Shown here: positions 24,641 to 35,219 of the stretch, piece by piece
Position numbering within the stretch: the first letter of the stretch is position 1
Layout of the letters: each line of letters starts with the position of its first letter
From: Leptodontidium sp. MPI-SDFR-AT-0119
Taxonomy: Eukaryota; Ascomycota; Leotiomycetes; Helotiales; Leptodontidiaceae
Direction of reading: 5' to 3'
DNA: 64,000 nt
NCBI GenBank assembly: GCA_020726505.1
Contig: JAHLEZ010000048.1
Coordinates: 1-64,000 of the forward strand
The notes under the pieces: generated by a model
Database searches by the model: none
What the model saw: only the letters and a program-made list of their open reading frames with translations
Told to the model about the DNA's origin: nothing
Program-made: the position numbers and the translations under genes

Positions 24641-26836
24641 GTATTACTACGGGGCCGTAGGAACTAGTAGGTTAACTAAAAGGTATACTTCTTGAGAGAG
24701 TATAATCGTTTATTAAGTATTAAGTATATTATTATAGTAAGAGATCTACGTGTTTTTAAATATATATAGTCGTAAGGAGCGCGAGTAATTATTAATAGGC
24801 TTATATTTAAATACTATAAGGTTCCACTTACGTTATAAGTTTCTCACTATATAACTCTTTTTAGTACTACTTACACGTAAAGTCGTGTTAGTACTATTAT
24901 ATTACACCCCCAACTATATAAGGAGACTCTCTAAAATAATATTAATATTAAACCCTTCTATAATAGCTATATTAAATAGTGTTAGGTTCTTAATATATAG
25001 TCTAATAAGTCTATATATAGTGTTCTTAAAAACGCGTGTACCCTTACTAATAATAGTTAAGCTTAAGGTACCCGCGTTAACTAATTCTCTTATAATATAT
25101 TTAAAGCTACTAGGGACTAGTTTATTAATACTATTAATTAAGTGAGTCGCGCCGCAGTTGTCGACTAGAGTACTATCTAATAGAAGATGGCTTTAGAACT
25201 CTATAGTATTATAAATACTAGCGTTAAGAGTGTCGTCTTAAATTATATTATTAAGGAGGTTTAAGTCAAATATAATTATATTAATACTCCTTGTCCCTTC
25301 TTACGTAACTTTGTCTTTGTCTTTATTTCTTACAAGTATAACGGCATTAGTTGTTTTAGCGTTAGTAATAAGTTTAGAAGTATTAGTATTATTAGTTTTA
25401 GTGATTTTAGTTATTATAACGTACTTCTAACCTTCTTTAGCTATAGTAGCCTTAAGTTCCTTGAAGTCTATAGTCTTTAACTTCTTATGAGTTATAGTTA
25501 CCTTATTAGCGTTTAGTATATACTTTATATTTTTAATAGTCGTTTTATTACTTATATAACGTAGTCTCTAACACTTAAGCGACTTAAAGAAGTACTTACT
25601 ATTTATACTACATAAGTATAAGTTACCTTAGCCGCGAGAGCGAGATTTATTAAAGCTTATGCCCGACGTATTATCATCTATTCCTTTAAGGGTTAAGTAT
25701 TAACTACTACCCCCTCCTTAACGCCTAAGCTTCCTAAATATAATGTGCTCTTAGTTTATATTAAAGAACACTTAAATATAGTCGTTAAAAGTAAAACTAT
25801 ATTCTTTTCTAAGTTAGTCGTCGCGTATAATTATATTAAGGATAAGATTTGCCTAGTTAAAGTGTATATAAACTCCTATTATACGTAGCTACTTCTTTAG
25901 AGCTATAGTACTCTTAACTTTAAGTATATTATACGCTTTAATATTCTTATAGGCCTTTAAGAAGTCCTTTATCTATTAGTTAACGTTAACTTTTCCCTTA
26001 TATACTTCCTTTAAAACCTTCTCGTATTCCGTGACTACTGTAATAAAGACTAACGATTCTAATAGTACTATATCGCGCTAAAGTATACTAATTAACTTTT
26101 ATATACTTAGTTTACTCTTACTTTTTAGTTCCTTAATCACAAAGTTTAAAAGCGAATCGTCTATTATTTTAGAAAGCTAGTTATATAAAGCTATATATTT
26201 ATTATTTTAGTTCGTCTATTTAATAAGCGTATACTAGTACTCCTTGACTTATACTATATAAATCTATTATATCTATATAATTATTAAGTAAAGAGGTAGA
26301 CTAGCTTCTTTTAGACTTGTCCTTTTTATTTAAATATTTATTAATGACTCTAGGGTTAGTGTAGTCCACGTATTGTCAGTCGACTCAAGTATTAAAGACA
26401 GTTATAAGTTTACTACTTTCTAAGCTACAACATTAGCATAATACTAGCTTAATTAAGTCTTTATAACCTCTTTCGCGATACTTTCGAGCGTTAGAGCCTT
26501 TAGTTAAAGGTTTAGAATATAGCCTATTATAAGGGCGTTAAGGTTTACTATATCTAGTGCGCCTATAAAGTCAATATAAAAATTCAAGCGCAAGTACTAT
26601 GTCGTCTAATTCTTCCGCGCCTTTAAATTACAGTCCGTAAGTAGCTTAAGAAGTGACATTATCGGTTTTAAGTATACATATAATAATTTCGAAGAGGTTT
26701 TGATAATTTAAGGGTTATTAACGGGCTTTTAAATACTACTAATACGTGTGTAAGGCAGCGGTGAGAAAGCCTCTACATACTTTTATAAAGCCACATCAGC
26801 GCGTGTATGCGACTAAGAAGCTTTAATAACTTATAA

Positions 26837-26846
26837 GGCTCATAAC
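26837..26846 (-). promoter_or_regulatory. Copia-C primer-binding site, initiator tRNA-Met anticodon type
   Basis: Directly next to the LTR start, the plus strand reads ggctcataac, that is GTTATGAGCC on the element's coding strand. This is complementary to the anticodon arm of initiator tRNA-Met (GGCUCAUAAC). Drosophila copia and yeast Ty5 are known to prime from such a half-tRNA. Confidence 0.65.
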
Positions 26847-27042
26847 TGTCGTGCAAGAGCACGCCTAGAGGCTCCATAGAGGCGAAATTAACGTATTATT
26901 AAGGTATGCGTAGTACTGTAATTGATCGTTGTATATCTACGTATAGTCTATTCGAGCTCCCTAAATATAGAGGTCGCGGGCGCTTTGGCCATAGTGCCTT
27001 TGATTAGGCTCGCTTAGCCGGCCTACCATAACCTGCACGACA
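26847..27042 (-). repeat. 5' LTR of Copia-C (single copy)
   Basis: This 196-bp unit begins TGTCGTGCA and ends TGCACGACA, a perfect 9-bp inverted terminal repeat with TG...CA ends. It is bordered on the inner side by a primer-binding site. Its GC content is near 50 percent, clearly less mutated than the neighbouring DNA. No second copy was found in the window, and no target duplication could be shown. Confidence 0.65.
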
Positions 27043-27044
27043 GC

Positions 27045-28459
27045 AAGCCTTAAGTCATACGTACTTAACCTCTACTCCTTACCCTTTATTAGTATTTCAA
27101 CTAGCGCATCGTCTAGTATAAGAGTGGCTTTAAGAGTTAGAAGTCCTATTATAATACTTAGTTCTTTAGTATCTTTCACTCTTAAGTTTTAACTTTTTAA
27201 AGTAATAGTTAGTCCCTTAATAAGCTTAAAAAGTAATATTAGAGCGCTTTTAATTATAGCTATTACTTCCCTTATAGTCCTATTACTTATAATGTTTTTT
27301 AAGATTCCGGCCTAGTTTACGACTAATTTATCTTTTTTAATAAGATCGTAAATCGACTAAGCTTTCTTAACTATAATTATTACTTCTTTTTAACTTAACG
27401 TGTAAAATAAGTTTTTATTAAAGTATACGTTACACGTGACAATAATTTAGTCAAGACGTAGTACTTAAATCTAGTAAATATTAAAAATATAAAAACTTAT
27501 TAAGTATTTAATATATATACGTATATTTACTTTAAACGCTCTTTTCTTTTGCCCTTTCACTTGTTTTATTATTAATAAATATACTTTATACTTAAAGACG
27601 TAAATCTTATTCTAATTTAGTTTAAGATCTATAGTAAGCTTTGTAATAAGCGCCGGATTATACTATCGAAAGTAATTATAAAATTACTAATTTAGTATTT
27701 CTAGTAGTAACTACTAATTATTTACGCGCTTAAGGCTCTTATTATATAAGTAAATGCCTCCTAGTACGTATTTAATAACTAATTCCGCGGGGAGATTTAC
27801 TAAGAGCCTTATTTTAATTCTTTTATTAATTACTTCTTAGTTAACCCTTTCGACGCCGCTATTTAACTTATAAGTTAAAGTAAGTAAAAGCTCGAGTTCA
27901 ATTCCGAGCTTTTTAGCCTAATTCTTATATCTCGTAAACTTATAAATAGTAATAACTACCTTTTCTTAATTATATTTTAGTCTATATATTAAGAGTCTAA
28001 ATTACTTACGAACTTAGTGTTTAAAGCTCTCGATATATTCGAAAACTATATTATACTTCTTATTTTAGAGAGTATAACTTATAAGTAGTCTACTATACTT
28101 ATCTTTAAGTAAAAGGAGCTAAGAGTTATTCCTAAATCTAATTAGATAATCGAAGAGATCTTAAGTGACTCTCTAAAATAGTTTAAGTGATCGTCTCTTA
28201 ATTAAGCGTCTAGAGATCACTTAAAATACGTAAGTTAAAGCGCAATACTTACACTTAATTCTCCTTATTACTTTAGTAATCTTGACATTCCTAGTTAAGC
28301 TTATTAGCTTTCTTAAAGTATTTAACCTTAAGTATCTAAAGCGTAAATACTAATATATTTCTATATTTATTCTTAGTCTTTTATACTCTTATAATAGCTT
28401 GTGGGATTTACTAATACTTCGTTCAAGCGTTAAAAACACTATAGTACTTATAGTACTAA
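27045..28459 (-). repeat. 1415-bp repeat, copy 2 (Copia-B family fragment)
   Basis: This is co-linear with 18241-19655, both copies being exactly 1415 bp long and differing by many transitions. It abuts the Copia-C LTR on the left and the unique, non-mutated DNA on the right, so it is a fragment truncated on both sides. Confidence 0.85.
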
Positions 28460-28922
28460 TACGAATCGTTAGCTTTTTTTCGAGCTAGTTCTTAACTTTG
28501 TTTAAGTTACTAAGTATAATTTTCTTCGGAAGTGCTCCTCGGTCTTTAGGAACATTTCTGTGGTTGTGATGCCTCAACATTGAATTTATGACTTATCAAG
28601 CGCGGGGCCCTTTTTTTCTTCTTCCCCCCCGCCCCCCCATTTTTTTTCTTTTTCTTTTTTTTTTTTTTTTTTTTTTTTTTTGGAAATTCCATGAGGCTAT
28701 TGTCGTTCTTTTTTCTGCTGTCAAAGCTTCTCAGTTGTGTCTGTCCTTGCTCGAGTGCCCTGAGGTACAACAAAGTATTCCCAACAACAAAAGTCCAAAC
28801 TTGGACTCGCTCCTCTACTTCCCCCAGCCAGCCCTTTTCCGTTACCGGGCGCCGAAGAAGTACGTAAACCAGTTTAATCGCACTACCGAGGTTCAACAGA
28901 GGTTTGTTGCTGGATGACAGGG
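28460..28922. other. Border DNA with homopolymer tracts
   Basis: This is the first non-RIP sequence after the transposon block. It contains C7-G-C7 (28624-28638) and a run of 27 T (28655-28681). No gene is visible. Lysine- or phenylalanine-rich open frames here come only from the homopolymer. Confidence 0.6.
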
Positions 28923-29354
28923 CTAGCTTACGCAGTAGACAGACTGCACAAAACAAACACTGTCAGCTTCAATTTCGAAAAGATTCGAGGTTCTAGAGTG
29001 GGCACTTACTCCTCCAGCACAAGATTGTGAGGTATCCTCTTCGAACGTTGTACTGTAGGGGGAGAAACATGCTCCTCGGAATGTCGGGATAGCTGGCGTT
29101 TGCTAGACGCGGCACTAATAGAATTCAGAAACCAATTCTACCGTACAATTATTTCTGGCTGAACTTACACAGTAGCTGTGTGCGCCTTTGCCCTAGAGGG
29201 ACATGGCTGTCAGTACCTGCGTCTGTGAACGGCGCCCATACTTACTTCGCAAGTGTTTCCGCTCGCGAGCGAGGTTCCACCGTTGCAGTACATCTGGGAT
29301 GCAGTGGCAGCCAGAGTCTGTGCTAGGAAGAGGACGATGAAAGAGGTCTTCATG
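28923..29354 (-). pseudogene. Small secreted six-cysteine protein, frameshifted in the signal peptide
   Basis: Four exons fit well: 29246-29354, 29169-29192, 29010-29102 and 28923-28943, with GTAAGT donors and CAG/TAG acceptors. The product would be about 81 residues: a signal peptide (FIVLFLAQTLAATA), then MYCNGGTSLASGNTCE, GKGAHSYC, a stretch with ACFSPYS and QSCAGG, and SVYCVS at the end. This gives six cysteines in the mature part, as in fungal effector-like proteins. The obvious ATG at 29352-29354 is out of frame with the signal peptide because of a run of four T where three would be needed (codon 5). The gene therefore looks broken by one base, or the base is a sequencing error. It lies only 0.5 kb from the RIP block. 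Confidence 0.6.
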
Positions 29355-30200
29355 ATTGCAGACCGGTTAGCTGATGGAGAGAATAGATGTAGATGTCACT
29401 GATGTTGTTGACATGCACTGGGGAAAGGTCTTCATATAGAGCGCGTCTGATGGGAATCTCCTCGAATGTCTGGGCTTCAAAGAGTTATAAAGTCTAACAG
29501 ATTGATTCGACTCATGTCTTCAATTTTATTTTTGACCATACAGGGTATTTCTACTCCCTTCATTCAATGTACGCATATTGGGGATACCTCTATCCACTTC
29601 CAAGGAAAAGAGCTTTAATCGACGGTTTCGCGTGCTCCCCGTGCTCTCCTAGAGAAACTCGTAATCACTGACTCTCTCTTTCTGGGGATCAGCGGAATTA
29701 GTTGTTCTGACGTAAATGACAGACAATTGCTTTTTGTACCCAACTTCTGACTATTCGTAAAGGTTAAGAGCCGCATGCTGGGGGGCACAAAGAAGTTCCC
29801 AAGCTAAAGACCCTCTATTGGGCAGGTTGGACAAATGGTTCAGCCAGATGTAACCGGAGTTGGTTGGTAGTAGTGTATGGACTGGAAGGCGGCTCCCGAA
29901 TTACTATTTTGTTATTAGATAGCGTTATGGTGGGGGAATTCAGTTTCAGTCTTTTGAATAAATGGAGTAAAAATAAAGTTGTCATTTCATGAATAGCGCG
30001 AGTTTTTCTCGGCTTCAATTCAAGTATCTCACCTCCCAAAAAAATGTACCATAGCGAAAGTCGTTGTCGCTTGAACGGCCACGCCACTTTTCTAGTAGAT
30101 TGACATAAGGTTTCCACTACCGGGGAAGAGGCGTTTGAAATTCATCACATAACCGTGTAGTTCAGAGGATACAACTGCAAACCATTGAACTAAAGGAGTA
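29355..30200. other. Intergenic DNA, nothing recognised
   Basis: It contains the upstream region of the small secreted protein gene and about 0.6 kb of unique DNA up to the inverted-repeat element. Open frames present are short and show no recognisable protein pattern. Confidence 0.6.
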
Positions 30201-31280
30201 ACGTCCCACCCCACCCTTCCGACCACCCTTTTACACCAAAACTCATCACTTTGAATAATTAATATCTCTATTAATTATTAATGAAATAAGCTAAGATTTA
30301 AGATTTGGAATATTTTTTAGAAGGTCTTTTAGATAATAATAATTTAAATGATTTTGTATTGCGTTATATTACAAACTAAGTATTTAAAGTTCAAAATTTT
30401 CTCTCAAACAAATTTAGTTGTTACGACCTACGATGCGCCTCGTATTCTAACCGACACGGGCTCGTAGCATCGCTGGCTATGCGACGGCGCTAAGCCCAAT
30501 AGGGAAGACTAGGTGGCGAGCCTGCGACATGTTGACGTGAATGGCACTCGACTACGCCAGGCCCCATTAGGAGGGTCCTTCATGTATATATACTCGAGCC
30601 CTCCCTTACGGAGAGCTCTCCTTTCCTCCTTGTCTTTTCTTCTCGATTCTGAGCGTAGCATTAGGCCCAAATACAAAGCTAGAGTCTACTCGCCGTATCA
30701 ACCTCTTGCCAGCCGTAACATTAGTGTAAAAAAGATATTTCTTAATTTTCTAATAATTTTTTAAATTATTAATATAAGAACTTAAAACTTAAAGTAGAAG
30801 TATTTTTTATATAATACTTTAGGATTCCTGAGTTTAAAGTTAATTCTATTAGTAATAGTTTTATAATTAAGTAAAATAAAAAGCACTATATAAAAAGTTT
30901 ATATAAGAGAAATTAATTACTTAATAAAAAGGTTACTACCAATACAATTACTTTAAAACTTTTAGAACTTTAGGATTTCTACCTAATCTTTACATATTTC
31001 AAGTTTTATATAATTACATTAATTGTTTAAGAAATTATTAGCCAGTGACTTTTTAACTTTTTTGTATGTAAATACTTAAATTCGATATTATATAATAATT
31101 TATGATTTGAATTACATTTGCTCTTGTGAACCTAGTTAATAAGAGCTAATAAATATGAATATAAAAAAATTATAAAGTTTTATTAATTCGTTGTAAAGAT
31201 ATTAATACCTAAAAAACGCTGTTTTTGGTGTAAAAGGGTGGTTAGAAGGTAGGGGTGGTCGGAAGGGTGGGGTGGGACGT
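30201..31280. mobile_element. Tc1/mariner-type inverted-repeat element without transposase
   Basis: The ends are a perfect 28-bp inverted repeat beginning ACGTCCCACCCCACCC. A second inner match (CCACCCTTTTACACCAAAA) is offset by a short duplication at the right end. TA dinucleotides flank both ends (30199-30200 and 31281-31282), the target duplication expected for Tc1/mariner (pogo/Fot1) elements. The interior is AT-rich and codes for nothing recognisable. A solo LTR (30419-30720) is nested inside; without it and one target copy the element would be about 770 bp, in the range of large MITEs. Confidence 0.85.
30419..30720. mobile_element. Solo LTR nested in the inverted-repeat element
   Basis: This 302-bp unit begins TGTTACGA and ends CCGTAACA (TGTTACG/CGTAACA inverted ends). 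It is flanked by a perfect 5-bp duplication TTAGT (30414-30418 and 30721-30725). It has a tatatatac box near 30583 followed by a pyrimidine-rich stretch, as expected of an LTR promoter. Its GC content is near 50 percent, with no sign of RIP. It probably arose by recombination between the LTRs of a full element not present here. Confidence 0.88.
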
Positions 31281-33999
31281 TACCGTGCTAAAGTTGCCTC
31301 TAATTTGTAACAGGGCTAGGTATGCTCAGAATTTGTAGAGGTCTTATAAAACTGAACCAAATTGAGCTAGCGCTTCTAAACCGTAGAACCGTAATCTAGA
31401 CGAAGTGAAGAAAGTACAGTACAAAAAAAGGTAAAGCGGATGCCCTAAAGCGAGGCTCTAATCCGGGAATCGATACTGAAGGATTCTGGACAGGCTTCCT
31501 CCTCAGACGCCACAACCGGAAACCTTTTTCTGTGCGCTGAGAGTCCTCGCCCCTATTTATGATCATTGCAGACCCGCATATTATTTTTCTTTCAATTCGG
31601 ATGAATTACCAATCGCCGATTTACTACAATCCTCACATTGTTACATTTAAAGTCTTCAGTACTCTTGGTATGGAACGCTTGGAAACATACAAGGGTAAAA
31701 ATTCTGAGAAACTCGGGCTAGCTACTATATACCAATCAACTGTGGGCTGCTTGTTTCAACGCGCCCACAGTTGAACCTTCTATCATGCTCACTGAAATTG
31801 CTTATTCAACTCCTCTCATTTACTCTCGTGCTTCCAATCAAACCTCGAGTCTAAGCCCATAACTTCCACGAATGAATACTCCAATACCGGTATTCCTTCC
31901 CGACAAAATTGAAAAGTTTACAGATGGCAATTACTCCGATAATTGATACAGCCATTTGATATCTCTCTTTGGTTGTCTTCGTTTGAGCGCTCAAAATCAA
32001 AGGGAGATTTGGGTACTGGACAAAACAGAGTGAAGAGAAGTCTTTGGTGGCGAGGCTGTCCACATTCACCCGGACAATCACGAGAGCGGAGAGCGGAGAC
32101 ACGATAGTACTGAGTGATAAGCTTGGTGAAGTTGTCCTCACTTTGATAAAAGAACTGAAAGACAAATGAGGGTAGCACAATGCCAAAGTAGCAAACCATG
32201 ACCTGCGTTAGCACTTCGCTGTCAAATAATCTAAACTTCCAATATTGGCTTGGTGCTGTGACAGCAGGCCAAAAGAGGTTGTTTATTCTATGGATTATTA
32301 GTCATCGGTTGCCATTAGATCCAAGCATAAGCTGCATGTCTATAAAACTTAAAATGCCAGGTAAGCACAGGCTGTTGTAAAATGGACTGGTATTGTTGTT
32401 GATTCTCGCTTAGCATAGTGCTGCCGAGGGAATTTTCGATCCAGAGCTCGGTCTATGCCACACCTCAATTATTTGCAGATTCAAAATAAGGCTGAGTACT
32501 GCCAAGAGACTTTCTTAGCTCGGAATCTCAATTCCACCTTCTGGAGCACAAGTCCATTTATGTAACCACCCCATAGGTGCTCAGAGGCCCTGTGTTTCTC
32601 CGTGTAGAGCGATTGCCCGAGGACAATCTGGGCTTTTGCAGACATTCTAGCGCCGAAGCTGAACAAATTACCAGGAAAGAAAAGTGGAGGAGAAGAGGAA
32701 ATTACTGGTGTACTCTACTTGAGTTCATCGTGGTGAGGTGTGTTAAGCGAGTCAGTGATTAGGGTATTATATCCGCTACTTAAAGTGAACATGCTTCATC
32801 TCACCGCGGTGGTCCCAAGCGCAGAACCAATGGTACACGAGACTCTGTGCGGCCGAGGAGAGAGCCCAGAGGATGCATATATGCACATCATAGTTGATGA
32901 CGTTGGAAAATTAAGTTCGATCCGGTTGCTTTATTCTGTTGAGTCTGCGTGCGACGACATTGAACAAATCTATATTTTTATGTTAGATACATACTACTGT
33001 CAAACCGACTTCTCATTGCTGTCCTTTATCTATGGAATTACTGTAAGCACAGTATGAGACCAATCCAGGCTAAATTGAAGCTTAAAGACGTTACAAGCCC
33101 ATAATGACGCACTAGTAACTCAGAAAACTGTCACATTCTGATGGCCCAGAACAGCGCTCAGGCACGGATTGTGATGCTTTAAGTCCTGATTATTTCACCA
33201 AACACCTCCAACGAAACCTGGACGGAATCCCCACCTGAAATGGGAGCTCCCTCGTCAAAGTGAGCGAGCAGGAGGCGAGTGTTAGTGGAGACGTTGAAAA
33301 TCGGTGTTAGGAGTTGAATCGCTCTAGCCATTTATACCCAGCCTTTCAAGGTTGAAGCAGACAGCCTGCAGTAATCTTGGATGGCACGAGTGAATGTAAG
33401 TACAACTTGCGTCCGAAGAGCTCAGATCTCCCCTCGGAGTTCCCGACGTTGCAGTTCGAAAGTTCCCGACTTTCTAATCCTCTACAAGGTCTCAAGACAG
33501 CCATTCCTGAAGTTACAACCAGCAAGAACGGTCCTTCACAACAGCATCTCTCACCCTCACCAGCCAAGCACATTCCCACCCTCTGGCCGGGCCAAGGCTA
33601 CCCAAAACAAGCTCCCTCCCCTCGCCAAGGCATACATCCCAATCCCACTATTCCCCTCTAAGCCAGCACCGTCTCTGCCCCGAGCAATCTAATCTGATCT
33701 GATCTGATAATTCCCTCGTAGGTCCACAACTGATTTGATCTGATAACTTAAAAAGTTGCAGCCCCTCCGAAGCTCCCTGGATGCGGAATCCTATCGGCGC
33801 TTGGCTGCAGGTTTCTATTGCGACCCGATTGAAAAATAAGAAGCTGAGAAGTCTTGGGACATAGAACGATGTGTGTCTAGGACATCATCCTTGGAACGAT
33901 CCCCTCGGTCACGTTGATGTGTGACTGCTGAGGTCTCCGAGACCGCTGGTAGGGGGTAAAGGACTTTGTGTATGTATCTCCCGAGGTAGGAAGGAGTTG
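31281..33999. other. Long unique stretch without a recognisable gene
   Basis: The base composition is normal and not RIP-like. Overlapping minus-strand frames at 31851-32214 (about 100 codons) and a plus-strand frame at 32740-33057 (105 codons) are open, but neither shows a family pattern, a signal peptide or convincing splice partners. They may be remnants of a decayed gene. The part at 33360-33700 has two overlapping proline-rich frames that look like chance. Confidence 0.45.
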
Positions 34000-34010
34000 A
34001 GGAAGCCTTG

Positions 34011-34020
34011 TTATATATAA
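34011..34020 (+). promoter_or_regulatory. TATA box of the small secreted protein gene
   Basis: The sequence ttatatataa lies about 130 bp before the ATG at 34153. It is followed by pyrimidine-rich and CA-rich leader sequence, the usual layout of a strongly expressed fungal gene. Confidence 0.6.
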
Positions 34021-34152
34021 AGGCATAGTTAGCTAGCCTCCAAGTGAAGTCTACTTCATCCTCACCACTCCTATCATTTACTCAACCTCCTCACATCCTC
34101 ACATCCCACCCCCAATTCTCAATTCAACCACAAACTGCCAATCTCCCTCAAA

Positions 34153-34600
34153 ATGGTCTCCCTCCGCTCCCTCCTTGCTCTAACAACCGTCCTCGCCCTG
34201 ACATCCGCATCCGCCCTCCCCTCAGACTCCGCAGCCGAGATCTTCCACGCTTCACTGCTTGCTCGTCAAGAGCCTGGGACCCCGCTGTATGCATGTCATT
34301 TGGCCTGTGGTTCGTGTCCTTCCTCTACTTCCCTCCCCTTCCCATCTCCTCAAACTACCTCACATACCTAGTTAGCTAGACATGTTTCCACTAACACCTC
34401 CCCTCCCCACAGGTACTGCAGTGACCCTCTCCCGAGGCACCTCACCCTGCACCGACGTCCCCTTCCTGATAAAATACACGGACTGCCTGGCGTGCGCGCA
34501 TCCAAGCCGGTTCAATATCTGGCAGTACTACGGGACTACGCTTACAGCTGCGGGAAGTAGCTGTGGGTTGAGCACTTCTCCTATTCCTGCTGTGAGTTGA
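34153..34600 (+). CDS. Small secreted cysteine-containing protein
   Basis: Exons 34153-34309 and 34413-34600 give 114 residues. The intron starts GTTCGT and ends ctaac...CCACAG, and exon fusion restores a Gly codon. The protein has a clear signal peptide (MVSLRSLLALTTVLALTSASA), a short spacer ending LLARQ, then ACHLACGTAV, SPCTDVPFL, YTDCLACAHP, IWQYYG and SSCGLS, with seven cysteines in the mature part. The CHLACG...CLACA...IWQYYG...CGL layout is familiar from small fungal cell-surface or secreted proteins of unknown role. The last codons contain GTGAGT (34591), so the frame may end at 34600 or splice into a further exon; no good continuation was seen. A TATA box lies about 130 bp upstream. 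Confidence 0.75.
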
Positions 34601-35219
34601 ACTTTCCTTCCTTTTCTTTGGGGTTATTTGTTCGCTTTGCGTGGAGTTAAGGAGAGTTAGGATTGGAATGGAATAAATAGGTCGGTGAGTGATGGATTGA
34701 TGCTGATGAATTTGCGGGATTAGTAAATATTTTGTTTGGATGAATGAGAAGAGCAGGGGCGGGTGTTAGTGTTGCTGTTGATGCTCGGATGTCGAGGTTC
34801 GGGATGAGGGTTGGCTGACTGACTGATGGATTTGATGATAACGTATGGAGCTAGATTGATGGGTGACGACTGAGAGGCAAATTAAGTATTCAATTGAACC
34901 CGGTGGAACTGGTAAATTATTCCCCTAGATTTTCAATCAGTCGTTGTCGAATTGTACTCAGTTGTCTTCAAATGAAACCACTCACCTAGAAAACGAAGGA
35001 TTTTCCCATGGAAATTCAAGAGCACTATGACACACGCACTAGAAATTTTGCTGTCGAGACGCAATAGAAAGTAAAGTGCTCTCATCGAAGAATGGTTCCA
35101 TTTCACTCCCAATTTCATAATCAGACAATGATAGACATTCAGCCCATCCAGATATCAACCCTGTCCAGCCCAAAGCACCCAAAATCCATAATCCCCAACT
35201 CCCAGATAAGCCAATGCCC
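34601..35219. other. Intergenic DNA between convergent genes
   Basis: This is the shared 3' region of the small secreted protein gene and the P450 gene. No reading frame with a recognisable pattern was seen. Confidence 0.6.

Larger units (their letters stand above)
21976..27042 (-). mobile_element. Copia-C, 3'-truncated Ty1/Copia relic
   Basis: Minus-strand translation gives reverse transcriptase motif I at about 22270-22320 (FDLKVK, a stop, then YDVVNTFIN) and a pre-integrase zinc motif near 24500-24600. A 196-bp LTR-like unit with a primer site lies at the right-hand, 5' end. The left end stops within the reverse transcriptase region near 21976, so the palm, RNase H and 3' LTR are missing. 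The body is heavily RIP-mutated, but the LTR is not. Confidence 0.75.
1..28459. repeat. AT-rich, RIP-mutated transposon block
   Basis: The stretch is very rich in TA and almost lacks CpA and TpG dinucleotides, while CpG remains common (many cgcg, tcgt and acga words). This is the signature expected from repeat-induced point mutation. No long open frame survives, but conceptual translation, mainly of the minus strand, gives Ty1/Copia motifs in which stop codons stand where Gln or Trp is expected. Direct repeats inside the block differ mostly by transitions. The block ends abruptly near 28459, where base composition returns to that of ordinary gene space. Confidence 0.9.

Noticed and set aside
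28546..28956. 136-codon minus-strand frame with a lysine run, and its plus-strand mirror at 28588-28917
   Set aside because: The lysine or phenylalanine run is only the T27 tract, and the frame overlaps the last exon of the secreted protein gene in another phase.
30513..30764. 83-codon frame
   Set aside because: It starts inside the solo LTR and runs out of its end into the inverted-repeat element; no protein pattern.
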